Assembly (NCBI RefSeq): GCF_039831995.1
Contig: NZ_JBDOIO010000003.1
Span: 3,038,001-3,102,000 of the forward strand
DNA: 64,000 nucleotides
DNA from: Paenibacillus pabuli
GTDB taxonomy: Bacteria > Bacillota > Bacilli > Paenibacillales > Paenibacillaceae
Reading direction: 5' to 3'
The notes under the pieces: model-generated
Seen by the model: the letters and a program-made list of their open reading frames with translations, nothing else
The model's database searches: none
What the model was told of the DNA's origin: nothing
Translations under genes and position numbers: made by a program
Shown here: in pieces, positions 18,106 through 26,056 of the stretch
Layout: each line of letters begins with the position of its first letter
How positions within the stretch are numbered: the first letter of the stretch is position 1

Positions 18106-18583
18106 TCGAATCACTTCCTATCTCATCTCTTAGCCGGGTCAGAATTTCACCGAGCCAGTTGGTTCCCCGCCATGTTCTGCGGTTGCGGATACGCGGGTCT
18201 TCCTCTGCCAGCCCAACGCCCCAGATCCGGTCATTCGGGCTCGCTTCCACAAGAGTCGTTCCACGCGTGGCGAGCAAGGCGGCAAGCAGGTCATCATTTT
18301 GTGTAAATTTGGCCTGATTGCCTTCATAGACAATGCGTTTACAGTCCGCTTCCCATACCTTCTGGTCAAACCCGGCAACCTGTCTGCCGAGCTTTTTTTG
18401 TACGGAAGCTGAACTGGAGTTCAAGATCTTGTCCGCAATGGTTTGATCGCCAAACAGCAGGGCCTTCTGATGCATCATGTACTGTTCGGCACTCGTATAA
18501 CCGATTCCGTTCACCGTGAAATCAGCCGGATGCCACTGGGAAAAGGGTGATGCGGTGCGCCAGAAAAAAGTAAACCTCTCCAT
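18077..18583 (-). CDS. NADAR-family N-glycosidase (YbiA-like)
   Basis: At 168 residues it resembles Escherichia coli YbiA: FFWRTASPFSQWHP, then TSAEQYMMHQKALLFGD, then KFTQNDDLLAALLATRGTTLVEASPNDRIWG, then a C-terminal NWLGEILTRLR. NADAR enzymes cleave N-glycosidic bonds in riboflavin precursors or, as reported more recently, remove ADP-ribose from guanine. ATG at 18583 is preceded by GGAGG at a long 12-nt spacing; an in-frame TTG at 18610 is less likely. It overlaps the PARG-like gene start by 29 bp and follows the NrtR-like gene by 31 bp, forming one operon. Confidence 0.88.
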   Translation of the reverse strand: MERFTFFWRTASPFSQWHPADFTVNGIGYTSAEQYMMHQKALLFGDQTIADKILNSSSASVQKKLGRQVAGFDQKVWEADCKRIVYEGNQAKFTQNDDLLAALLATRGTTLVEASPNDRIWGVGLAEEDPRIRNRRTWRGTNWLGEILTRLRDEIGSDSNEFKPSHEE

Positions 18584-18614
18584 GGTTCCAGATGTCCTCC
18601 TTTGGGTCAAACCC

Positions 18615-19544
18615 TTATGTTGTCATACGCTCCGGGTTCAGTCTGTACAAGCGGGAAGGACGATGTCCTGCATTGCCTGTAAACTCTCCGGTTTCTATTA
18701 CCCAATCGGCGATTTTGCGCCGGAAAGCGGCAGCCAGCAGCTTCTTCCCACTAATAATCTCGTATACCTTCTGCAGTGCAGTCAGCGTAAATGTCTCCGG
18801 CATCAGATTGAAGGCAATATCCGTATATTCCACTTTGGATCGTAAACGTTCCAGCGCATAATACATGATCTTGGCATGGTCAAACGCTATTCCCTCCACT
18901 TCCGTTACGGTCATGCTGCTGCTTCGCACGCTGGCTTCCACGGCTTCCTTCACCTCAATGACAGCCGATAGCTCCTCTGTTCCGTTCGATAATGTCAGCT
19001 GCACTCTTCGTTCCGTCGTACGACCTCGTTCATGAATATGACGTTCCTCCTCAAGGAGGCGCTGTTCCACCCTGAACCAGTCTGCATCACTCGCATCATC
19101 GCCTGCTTCCAGCTCAAGCTCACTGCTATCAACAAGTGCCATATAGGAGCAGCTGATCACCCTCGTACGAGGATCGCGGTGCACATCGCCCCACGTGTAC
19201 AACTGTTCCAGATAGATGTCAACCAGCCCGGTCTCCGTAACCAGTTCGCGGCGTGCTGCATCTTCCAGGGATTCCTGCATCGACACGAATCCACCTGGCA
19301 ATGCCCACTTGCCCATATAAGGATGGCCACCGCGGCGAATCAGCAGCAGCTGTAGTGCTGGCTCGGCAAGCTTGCGGTAATTGGACTGAGCTTCACTCCT
19401 TATGGTGAATACGAGCATATCCACCGTCACAGAGGGGCGATCATAATCGCCAGCGTCATACGTCTCCAGAAATTGCTGCTCGCTTATATTGACATGATTC
19501 AGATGGTCCATTGAGCGGCCATCCGGATTACCTTCGTTTGTCAT
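18615..19544 (-). CDS. NrtR-like Nudix transcription regulator
   Basis: Residues 40-170 form a Nudix domain with box GGFVSMQES...RRELVTETGL. One of the two catalytic glutamates of the REUxEExGU motif is Thr, suggesting ligand sensing rather than hydrolysis. Residues 225-305 form the C-terminal winged helix of the NrtR family (YEIISGKKLLAAAFRRKI). NrtR proteins repress NAD-biosynthesis genes and are released by ADP-ribose. Here the regulated genes are instead NADAR, PARG-like and macrodomain genes. Two tandem TGTTATTAACA sites just upstream are likely autoregulatory operators. Length 309. Confidence 0.85.
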   Translation of the reverse strand: MTNEGNPDGRSMDHLNHVNISEQQFLETYDAGDYDRPSVTVDMLVFTIRSEAQSNYRKLAEPALQLLLIRRGGHPYMGKWALPGGFVSMQESLEDAARRELVTETGLVDIYLEQLYTWGDVHRDPRTRVISCSYMALVDSSELELEAGDDASDADWFRVEQRLLEEERHIHERGRTTERRVQLTLSNGTEELSAVIEVKEAVEASVRSSSMTVTEVEGIAFDHAKIMYYALERLRSKVEYTDIAFNLMPETFTLTALQKVYEIISGKKLLAAAFRRKIADWVIETGEFTGNAGHRPSRLYRLNPERMTT

Positions 19545-19560
19545 AATCAGAACCCCATTC

Positions 19561-19585
19561 TGTTATTAACAAAATGTTATTAACA
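19561..19585 (-). promoter_or_regulatory. tandem operator upstream of the NrtR-like gene
   Basis: TGTTATTAACA occurs twice (19561-19571 and 19575-19585), exactly 14 bp apart. Each copy is a palindrome around a central base. A further GTTAAC lies at 19601-19606. They sit 17-41 bp before the NrtR-like start codon, where a repressor would act. Confidence 0.6.
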
Positions 19586-19670
19586 ATTAGATAATAAGAA
19601 GTTAACACATCTATTATCCTTCGTCAATATTTCTCATATTTAAAAAAATAAGGACTGTGCCTGCTGTTTA

Positions 19671-19717
19671 TTTTAGTACAATTGTGTTATGTTGTTTTTA
19701 ATTCACTTGTACTAAAA
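19671..19717. repeat. 11-bp perfect inverted repeat before the DUF418 gene
   Basis: TTTTAGTACAA (19671-19681) and TTGTACTAAAA (19707-19717) are exact inverted copies 25 bp apart. The right arm abuts the AAGGAG ribosome site of the DUF418 gene. It could be an operator pair or a leader hairpin controlling that gene. Confidence 0.6.
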
Positions 19718-19735
19718 AGGAGATGTTCTGCTGGA

Positions 19736-20887
19736 ATGAAAAGAATCGTGTTATTGGATGTTCTCAGGGGATTTGCGATTATCGGTACACTGGGGACGAA
19801 TATTTGGATCTTTGCTTATCTGGGCGATTTGAACCAAATGTTTGGCGATCCGCTTCAGCCGTGGTGGTCCTCAGGTGACCGTGCAATGCAAACAATGATG
19901 CTTATGCTGGTAAACGGAAAATTTCTCGGACTGCTTACCCTTCTCTTCGGGGCAGGCATGGAATTAAAGCGGCAAAAAGCGCTTCGGGAGGGATATGTCT
20001 GGCCTGGTGTTTACATATGGACATGTGTGCTGCTGCTCATCGATGGATTGCTGCACTACACGTTGGTCATGGAATATGATGTGCTGATGAGTTACGCGAT
20101 TACAGGCATCATCGTGTCCTTCATCATTAACCGTTCCCGCCGCTTTATCCTGATCGTGATGGGGATCATGGGGAGTATACACCTCATTGGAGTGGGCGGA
20201 ATCACAGCATTGTTGGCACTTTCAGAGACCGGTTCCGCCTTTAATGGCATGGATACCATTACCCAGCTATATGCCTCCGGCACATGGTGGGAGCAGATCC
20301 TGTTCCGGCTGAACAACTTTGCTTTCTTTCGAACAGAATCCATCGCCATCATCCCGCTGAATATATTTCTGTTCTTGCTTGGTTCCCTGCTCATGCGTGC
20401 GGACGTATTTTCAGACCAAGCATCTGGGCGCCAGAGACGCCGCAAATTAATGAAGTTCGGGCTGGGCGCCGGCATTCCTCTGAATCTGCTCCTGCTGGTG
20501 CCGGGAGGAATCATGGACTTGTTTGTTCGTTACATCAGTGCACCGATCCTCACGCTTGGCTATCTTGGGCTGATTGCTTACGTGCTGGAAAAGAACATGC
20601 TCGCCGGCCTCTTTAGGCGTTTCGCGGAGATCGGCAAGATGGCCCTAAGCTGTTATATTATGCAAAACATTCTGGCGTCTGCCCTGTTTTACGGATGGGG
20701 CCTGGGACTTGGCGGTTCTCCATCCTCGCTTGTGATCCTGTTATCGTGGGCCGGCATCTGTGTCCTGATGATGGTATTCTCCCATGTATGGCTTCGCAGA
20801 TTTACGCTCGGTCCGGTCGAGTGGCTATGGCGCAAGCTCTCCATCTCTCCTGCAGTCAAGCCACAGTCACGGACTGAACCGATGTAA
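19736..20887 (+). CDS. DUF418-family membrane protein
   Basis: It is a 383-residue polytopic protein with about ten hydrophobic segments. The N terminus RIVLLDVLRGFAIIGTL is the family signature. It is followed by the NGKFLGLLTLLFGAG stretch and, in the last third, the DUF418 domain (CYIMQNILASALFYGWGLG). Relatives such as YeiB have no established biochemical role but resemble membrane acyltransferases in their RGF motif. ATG at 19736 has AAGGAG 14 nt upstream, a long spacing. It is monocistronic with its own terminator and an inverted repeat over its leader. Confidence 0.85.
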   Translation: MKRIVLLDVLRGFAIIGTLGTNIWIFAYLGDLNQMFGDPLQPWWSSGDRAMQTMMLMLVNGKFLGLLTLLFGAGMELKRQKALREGYVWPGVYIWTCVLLLIDGLLHYTLVMEYDVLMSYAITGIIVSFIINRSRRFILIVMGIMGSIHLIGVGGITALLALSETGSAFNGMDTITQLYASGTWWEQILFRLNNFAFFRTESIAIIPLNIFLFLLGSLLMRADVFSDQASGRQRRRKLMKFGLGAGIPLNLLLLVPGGIMDLFVRYISAPILTLGYLGLIAYVLEKNMLAGLFRRFAEIGKMALSCYIMQNILASALFYGWGLGLGGSPSSLVILLSWAGICVLMMVFSHVWLRRFTLGPVEWLWRKLSISPAVKPQSRTEPM

Positions 20888-20936
20888 TATGAATGGGTTT
20901 CCCTCAATTGAGCAGTAAAGTCTTCCTGATATCCAG

Positions 20937-20972
20937 AAAGAGCTGCGGATCCGTTCCGCAGCTCTTTTTTCT
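20937..20972 (+). terminator. terminator of the DUF418 gene
   Basis: AGAGCTGCGGA pairs perfectly with TCCGCAGCTCT across a 5-nt loop, followed by TTTTTT. Confidence 0.9.
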
Positions 20973-21049
20973 TATTTTGCAACCTACCTCGCTTCGCGAA
21001 GGAGATACTATGCCCCCACATTTAAATATAATTTGAGTTTACAAATGCC

Positions 21050-21094
21050 TTGACGATATATCAGATCAATCTTATGATTTAGTTAGTCGACTAA
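21050..21094 (+). promoter_or_regulatory. promoter and palindromic operator of the MarR-ABC exporter operon
   Basis: TTGACG (21050-21055), 17 nt, then TATGAT (21073-21078) form a sigma-A promoter. The perfect 12-bp palindrome TTAGTCGACTAA (21083-21094) lies over the expected transcription start, typical of MarR-family autorepression. Confidence 0.75.
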
Positions 21095-21112
21095 TTAAAA
21101 GGAGGGCAGCTT

Positions 21113-21550
21113 ATGAATTCACCCCGCAATGAACGGCTGCTGCTCGGGCAGTTATCCGAACTTGTGAAGCTGCATCGTTATAAAGTTCATGAGAAGCTGG
21201 TTAACCACCCCGAGCTGTACCCCGGACAACCGCCATTGCTGTTCCAGCTTGATCGTGAAGATGGTCAAACCCAGAAAAGTCTGGCCGAGCAGCTTCGCCG
21301 TGCTCCTGCAACCGTTACGGTCATGCTGAAACGAATGGAAGCATCGGGATATGTAAGGCGTGAAGCCGATCCGAATGACCTCCGCAGTCTGCGTGTCTAT
21401 TTGACCAACCAGGGCCGGAGCGCGCTCAAGGATTTGAGAGAGGTCTTTCAGGAACTGGAGCACCAGGCTCAGGAAGGATTTACACCAGAAGAAACACAGC
21501 TCATGTCAGCGCTTGCACAGCGCATGATTCACAACCTTCGTGAATCCTGA
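21113..21550 (+). CDS. MarR-family transcription regulator
   Basis: It is 145 residues with a winged helix at about 35-105. The recognition region is KSLAEQLRRAPATVTVMLKRM, and the wing follows at EADPNDLRSLRVYLT. MarR proteins repress adjacent efflux genes until a small aromatic or drug ligand binds. It is followed within 60 bp by two ABC exporter half-genes and preceded by a palindromic operator, so it should control the exporter. GGAGG lies 7 nt before the ATG. Confidence 0.92.
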   Translation: MNSPRNERLLLGQLSELVKLHRYKVHEKLVNHPELYPGQPPLLFQLDREDGQTQKSLAEQLRRAPATVTVMLKRMEASGYVRREADPNDLRSLRVYLTNQGRSALKDLREVFQELEHQAQEGFTPEETQLMSALAQRMIHNLRES

Positions 21551-21610
21551 ATGACGTGTGGAATTTTTGCAGCATGATTATAGACTTCATTGAATGAGGT
21601 GATTTTCCTA

Positions 21611-23392
21611 TTGTGGACATTAAAACGCTATTTGACGCCTTATAAGTCAGCCGCCATACTCGCTCCACTGCTCATGGTGCTGGAGGTGGCCATGGACCTG
21701 CTTCAGCCGAAGCTGATGTCCAGCATTGTGGATGACGGCGTGCTTGCAGGGGACCTGCCCCATATTGTACGCACAGGACTGTTCATGCTTTTGTTTGCCC
21801 TCATTGGCTGGGTTGGCGGGGCAGGCTGTACACTTTTCTCAAGCAAGGCATCTGTTGGCTATGGCACCGATCTGCGTCAGGAGCTGTTCGACCATATTCA
21901 AACCTTTTCCTTCCGCAATCTGGACACGTTCCAGGAAGGATCACTCATCACGCGTCTAACGAGCGATATTACCCAGATGCAGACATTTGTGCAGATGCTG
22001 CTGCGCATGTTCATCAGGTCGCCGATGCTGATCATCGGCAGCATTATTATGGCATTTACAATCAGTATCAAGCTGGCGCTGATTCTCCTGATGACTGTAC
22101 CCGTTCTTTTTGTCATTCTGTATATCCTCATATCCGCTTCCTACCCGCTGTTTGCCAGCGTGCAGAACAAGCTGGATCAAGTCAATGCCGTTCTGCAGGA
22201 AAATCTCGCTGGTATTCGTGTCGTCAAGGCTTTTGCACGTGCGGGTACAGAGAAAAAGCGTTTCGATCAATCGAATGAGGATTATACGGGGACAGCGGTA
22301 AAGGCCTGGCGCATCGTTACGCTGAATGCACCTGTACTCAGCTTGATGCTGAATGCGACGATTGTGGCCGTATTGTGGTTTGGAGGGTTTCAGGTCGTAG
22401 GAGGCGATATTGCAGCCGGTGATCTGATTGCTTTTATCAACTATGTAACAGTAGTGCTCTCCTCCCTCACCTCCATCGGCATGATGATGATGAGTTACTC
22501 CCGGGCCAAGGTGTCTGCTGCCCGGATCAACGAGGTTCTGCATACCGAGCCGGACATTCAGTCAGGTCATGAGCTTCACACTGAAAAGGCATTGCCGAAT
22601 CAGGTGCTTCAGGTCCACTCCAATCCGGCATTCACAACCACTGGCAGAGCAGGTGAAGTGGAATTCCGGAATGTCACTTTTCGTTATGACGGGGAAGATG
22701 TCCTCACGAGGATTAATCTTACTGCGCGGACGGGGGAAAAAGTGGCTATAATCGGTTCCACCGGCTCAGGCAAGACATCACTTGTGCAGCTGATCCCCCG
22801 CCTATACGATGCCTCGCTCGGTGAAGTACTTGTTGGTGGCATTAATGTGCGGAACTGGGATCTTCAGCTGCTTCGCAGCCGGGTGTCCATTGTATTGCAG
22901 GAATCCATTCTGTTCAGCGGCAGCATTCGGGATAATATTGGCTTCGGCAGACCGGATGCCACGGATACTGAGATCCGTGCGGCGGCACAGGCAGCGGCAG
23001 CGGATGAATTTATCATGAAGCTGAAAGATGGATACGACACGGAGCTCGGACAGCGGGGAGTTAATCTCTCCGGCGGACAGAAACAGCGTATATCCATTGC
23101 ACGTGCCCTGCTCATGCGGCCGGAGGTTCTTATTTTGGATGACAGTACCAGTGCAGTCGATTTGCGAACCGAAGCCAGCATTCAGAGAGCACTGCATTCC
23201 CTGATGAAAGACAGTACAACCTTTTTGATCGCACAGCGCATTTCTTCGGTGAAGGATGCAGACTGCATTTACGTGCTTGATGAGGGGAAAATCGTGGCAA
23301 GGGGTACACATGACGAACTCATGGCCAACTCCACACACTATCAATCCATTTATGATTCACAACAACGGAAGGAGGATGTTCAATTTGGCTAA
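21611..23392 (+). CDS. heterodimeric ABC exporter subunit with degenerate catalytic site (BmrC-like)
   Basis: This half-transporter has a six-helix membrane domain (1-310) and an ATPase domain (about 345-593). Walker A is GSTGSGKTS and the signature LSGGQKQRIS. Walker B is VLILDDSTSAVD, where the usual catalytic Glu is Asp. The neighbour carries a normal Glu but a LSQGQ signature, so together they would form one degenerate and one active site, as in BmrCD and LmrCD multidrug exporters. The start is TTG at 21611, 8 nt after GAGGTGA; the TTG at 21590 lies before that site. Confidence 0.9.
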   Translation: MWTLKRYLTPYKSAAILAPLLMVLEVAMDLLQPKLMSSIVDDGVLAGDLPHIVRTGLFMLLFALIGWVGGAGCTLFSSKASVGYGTDLRQELFDHIQTFSFRNLDTFQEGSLITRLTSDITQMQTFVQMLLRMFIRSPMLIIGSIIMAFTISIKLALILLMTVPVLFVILYILISASYPLFASVQNKLDQVNAVLQENLAGIRVVKAFARAGTEKKRFDQSNEDYTGTAVKAWRIVTLNAPVLSLMLNATIVAVLWFGGFQVVGGDIAAGDLIAFINYVTVVLSSLTSIGMMMMSYSRAKVSAARINEVLHTEPDIQSGHELHTEKALPNQVLQVHSNPAFTTTGRAGEVEFRNVTFRYDGEDVLTRINLTARTGEKVAIIGSTGSGKTSLVQLIPRLYDASLGEVLVGGINVRNWDLQLLRSRVSIVLQESILFSGSIRDNIGFGRPDATDTEIRAAAQAAAADEFIMKLKDGYDTELGQRGVNLSGGQKQRISIARALLMRPEVLILDDSTSAVDLRTEASIQRALHSLMKDSTTFLIAQRISSVKDADCIYVLDEGKIVARGTHDELMANSTHYQSIYDSQQRKEDVQFG

Positions 23393-25205
23393 ACCTGCAT
23401 CTTCCTCCACGCAGCCACCTGTCGTTCCTCCCATCGGAAGACCTGGACCGAGCCGAGGGCCTGTCCCAAAAGTAAGAGCCAAAAATGCCAAACACGCTAT
23501 CATCCGAGTATGGTCTTACATGGGACGCCATCGCAAAGGGGTTATCCTGGCTCTGATCCTTACCGCTCTGGGAACGCTGCTTAATCTCGCGGGACCCTAC
23601 CTTCTCGGCCGTGCCGTCAATGAGCATATCGTTCCAAAAGTGACAGACGGTCTTATGAAGGACTGCCTCCTGTTACTGACGGTATACGTCCTGAGTTCGC
23701 TAATGATGTGGGGGCAGTCTTATGTCATGATCGGCGTATCCCAATTGACGGTGAAGGATTTGCGGCAGGCTTTGTTCTCCAGGCTGCAGCAGCTGCCCAT
23801 AAGCTTTTTTGACAAAAATCAAAGCGGGGATCTGATGAGCCGGGCTACCAATGATATCGATAACGTGTCCACTACGCTGAATCAGAGCGTGACTCAATTG
23901 ATGTCCAGTGCAATCCTTCTTGTCGGTTCCCTTTCAATCATGCTTGCCCTGGATATCCGGCTGACACTTCTCAGTCTGGTGACGGTGCCGTTAATCACGA
24001 TTGCCACCAAGCTGATCGCATCCAGAACACGCAAACATTTCTCTGCTCAGCAGAAGCTGCTCGGTGAGCTGAATGGTTATGCACAGGAAACGATCGCCGG
24101 ACAAAAGGTGGTTGCCGCCTATAACCGTCAGGATCAGGCGCACAAACATTTTATAAACCTGAATGAAAAGCTGCGTACAGCCAGTACACAGGCGCAGACC
24201 GTATCCGGTCTGGTTGGGCCTACGATGAACGTCATGAACAACATCGGATTTGCCATTCTCGCCGCAGTGGGCGGATGGATGGCCTACCACGACATGACGT
24301 CCATCGGACTGATTGTAAGCTTTCTCGCTTATTCCCGGCAGATTGAGCGGCCCCTCAACGATCTTGCGAACCAATACAACCTGATTCAGGCAGCCATCGC
24401 AGGTGCTGAGCGTGTATTTCAGATTATGGATACGCCAAGTGAATACGAGGAGAAGCAAGCCAAGCAGCTGGACCACATTCAAGGCAAAGTTGTTTTTGAC
24501 AAGGTATCTTTTGGATACAATTCCGACAGAGAGATATTGAAAAATGTCAGCTTCACCGCGCAGCCTGGCGAGATGATTGCCCTCGTTGGACCAACAGGTG
24601 CCGGCAAAACAACCATTATCAACTTACTTCCCCGCTTCTATGAAATTACCGGCGGAAGCATTACCATTGATGGCACGGACATCTCCGAGCTGGAGAAGGA
24701 TCACCTCCGGCGCGGACTAGGCATCGTGCTGCAGGATGCCTACCTGTTCTCGGGAACCATTCGTGACAATATTGCCTATGGCAAGCCGGATGCGACAGAT
24801 AAGCAGATCAGGCAGGCCGCTGAACTGGCCAATGCCCATTCATTCATTCGCAAGCTGTCCCAAGGTTACGACACCCCCATTATTGCGGGCGGAAGCAATC
24901 TTAGCCAAGGACAGCGGCAATTGCTGACCATCGCAAGAGCTATTCTCGCCGATCCGGCTATTCTTATTTTGGATGAGGCAACGAGCAGTATCGATACCCG
25001 TACAGAAATGCAGATTCAGGAGGCGATGCGCACGTTGATGAAGGATCGGACCAGCTTCGTCATTGCCCACAGACTGAGTACGATCCGGGAAGCGGATCAG
25101 ATACTGGTTATCGATTCAGGCCAGATTGCCGAGCGAGGTAACCACGAGGATCTCATGCAGCAAAAAGGGTTTTATTATCAACTTCATCAAGGTCAGCTAA
25201 ACTAA
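23385..25205 (+). CDS. heterodimeric ABC exporter subunit with canonical catalytic Glu (BmrD-like)
   Basis: This is the partner of the preceding half-transporter. A Pro-rich N-terminal tail of about 45 residues precedes the six-helix domain, and the ATPase domain lies at about 365-606. Walker A is GPTGAGKTT, the signature LSQGQRQLLT, and Walker B ILILDEATSSID with the catalytic Glu. The TTG at 23385 follows AAGGAGG by 9 nt, whereas ATG at 23376 directly touches the ribosome site. The gene overlaps the first subunit by 8 bp. Substrates are probably drugs or lipophilic compounds. Confidence 0.9.
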   Translation: MAKPASSSTQPPVVPPIGRPGPSRGPVPKVRAKNAKHAIIRVWSYMGRHRKGVILALILTALGTLLNLAGPYLLGRAVNEHIVPKVTDGLMKDCLLLLTVYVLSSLMMWGQSYVMIGVSQLTVKDLRQALFSRLQQLPISFFDKNQSGDLMSRATNDIDNVSTTLNQSVTQLMSSAILLVGSLSIMLALDIRLTLLSLVTVPLITIATKLIASRTRKHFSAQQKLLGELNGYAQETIAGQKVVAAYNRQDQAHKHFINLNEKLRTASTQAQTVSGLVGPTMNVMNNIGFAILAAVGGWMAYHDMTSIGLIVSFLAYSRQIERPLNDLANQYNLIQAAIAGAERVFQIMDTPSEYEEKQAKQLDHIQGKVVFDKVSFGYNSDREILKNVSFTAQPGEMIALVGPTGAGKTTIINLLPRFYEITGGSITIDGTDISELEKDHLRRGLGIVLQDAYLFSGTIRDNIAYGKPDATDKQIRQAAELANAHSFIRKLSQGYDTPIIAGGSNLSQGQRQLLTIARAILADPAILILDEATSSIDTRTEMQIQEAMRTLMKDRTSFVIAHRLSTIREADQILVIDSGQIAERGNHEDLMQQKGFYYQLHQGQLN

Positions 25206-25228
25206 TCCATCAATTAAGCGACAACATA

Positions 25229-25277
25229 AAAACGCCGCACGAAGGTTCCGTTATATTCGGACCTGTGCGGCGTTTCA
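25229..25277. terminator. bidirectional terminator between the exporter and lpx operons
   Basis: AAAACGCCGCAC pairs with GTGCGGCGTTT, with an inner TCCG/CGGA stem. T-rich tails occur on both strands. It separates the converging exporter operon and lpxA, only a few bases from the lpxA stop. Confidence 0.85.
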
Positions 25278-25279
25278 TT

Positions 25280-26056
25280 TTATCGCTTCATTCGTACAAT
25301 TCCACGTGTAGATTTATTTAAAAAATTCAATGTGTGTTCCTTAAATTCAGAAGGAGGTAAGTTGTTTATTGCTTCAATAGATTGATCGAGAGTTCGCTTT
25401 TGGCGAAATAAAATGGTATTAATCTTTTTTATCGTGCTTATTTCTTCATTTGTAAATCCATTTCTTCTTAGACCAATGATATTAATACCATATATGTACG
25501 AACGTGGACCATCTGCTAAAGAATATGGAACAATATCTTGTGAAACTTTACTTCCCGCCCCAATCATTGCAAATCTTCCGATGTTACATGATTGATGTAC
25601 ACCAGAACCACAACCAAAAGTAATATAGTCTTCAATTTTAACATGTCCGCCAATTTGCACATTATTGACGATGACGTTATGATCTCCCATCCATACATCA
25701 TGTGCGATATGAGCATAATTCATAATAAAGTTGTTACTTCCTACTCTCGTGAAACAGTCTCCTTTTGATGTGCCTTTACATATGGTGACATACTCTCTTA
25801 CGGTATTATTATCTCCAATAATGAGATATGATTCTTCGCCTTGGTAACTTTTATCTTGTGGATCTGAACCGATAATCGCACCATGTGAAATATAGTTATT
25901 CTCTCCCAATATCGTGTTAGACCCTATGATAACGTGACTTCCAATCCTACACCCGTTACCTATCTTTGAATTTTCTTCAATAATACTGAAGGGTCCGACT
26001 TCGACATTGTTCCCAATTACTACCGTAGGATGAATCATGGCTGATTGATGTATCAT
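25280..26056 (-). CDS. lpxA: acyl-ACP--UDP-N-acetylglucosamine O-acyltransferase-like protein
   Basis: LpxA places a hydroxyacyl chain on O3 of UDP-GlcNAc, the first step of lipid A synthesis. The protein (258 residues; the E. coli enzyme has 262) is a left-handed beta helix of hexapeptide repeats with the LpxA-specific core NYAHIAHDV containing the catalytic His, then GGHV and SGVHQSCNIG, and the C-terminal helices beginning GLRRNGFTNEEI. The position corresponding to E. coli Gly173, part of the acyl ruler, appears to be Ala. It is the last gene of lpxC-lpxD-lpxA, overlapping lpxD by 4 bp. The operon is AT-rich. In a Gram-positive background the acylated product cannot be assumed to be lipid A. 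Confidence 0.88.
   Translation of the reverse strand: MIHQSAMIHPTVVIGNNVEVGPFSIIEENSKIGNGCRIGSHVIIGSNTILGENNYISHGAIIGSDPQDKSYQGEESYLIIGDNNTVREYVTICKGTSKGDCFTRVGSNNFIMNYAHIAHDVWMGDHNVIVNNVQIGGHVKIEDYITFGCGSGVHQSCNIGRFAMIGAGSKVSQDIVPYSLADGPRSYIYGINIIGLRRNGFTNEEISTIKKINTILFRQKRTLDQSIEAINNLPPSEFKEHTLNFLNKSTRGIVRMKR

Noticed and set aside
16748..19544. A DarT-type toxin gene hidden in the ADP-ribose operon
   Set aside because: I looked in the operon and its flanks and found only the four described genes, all on the minus strand.
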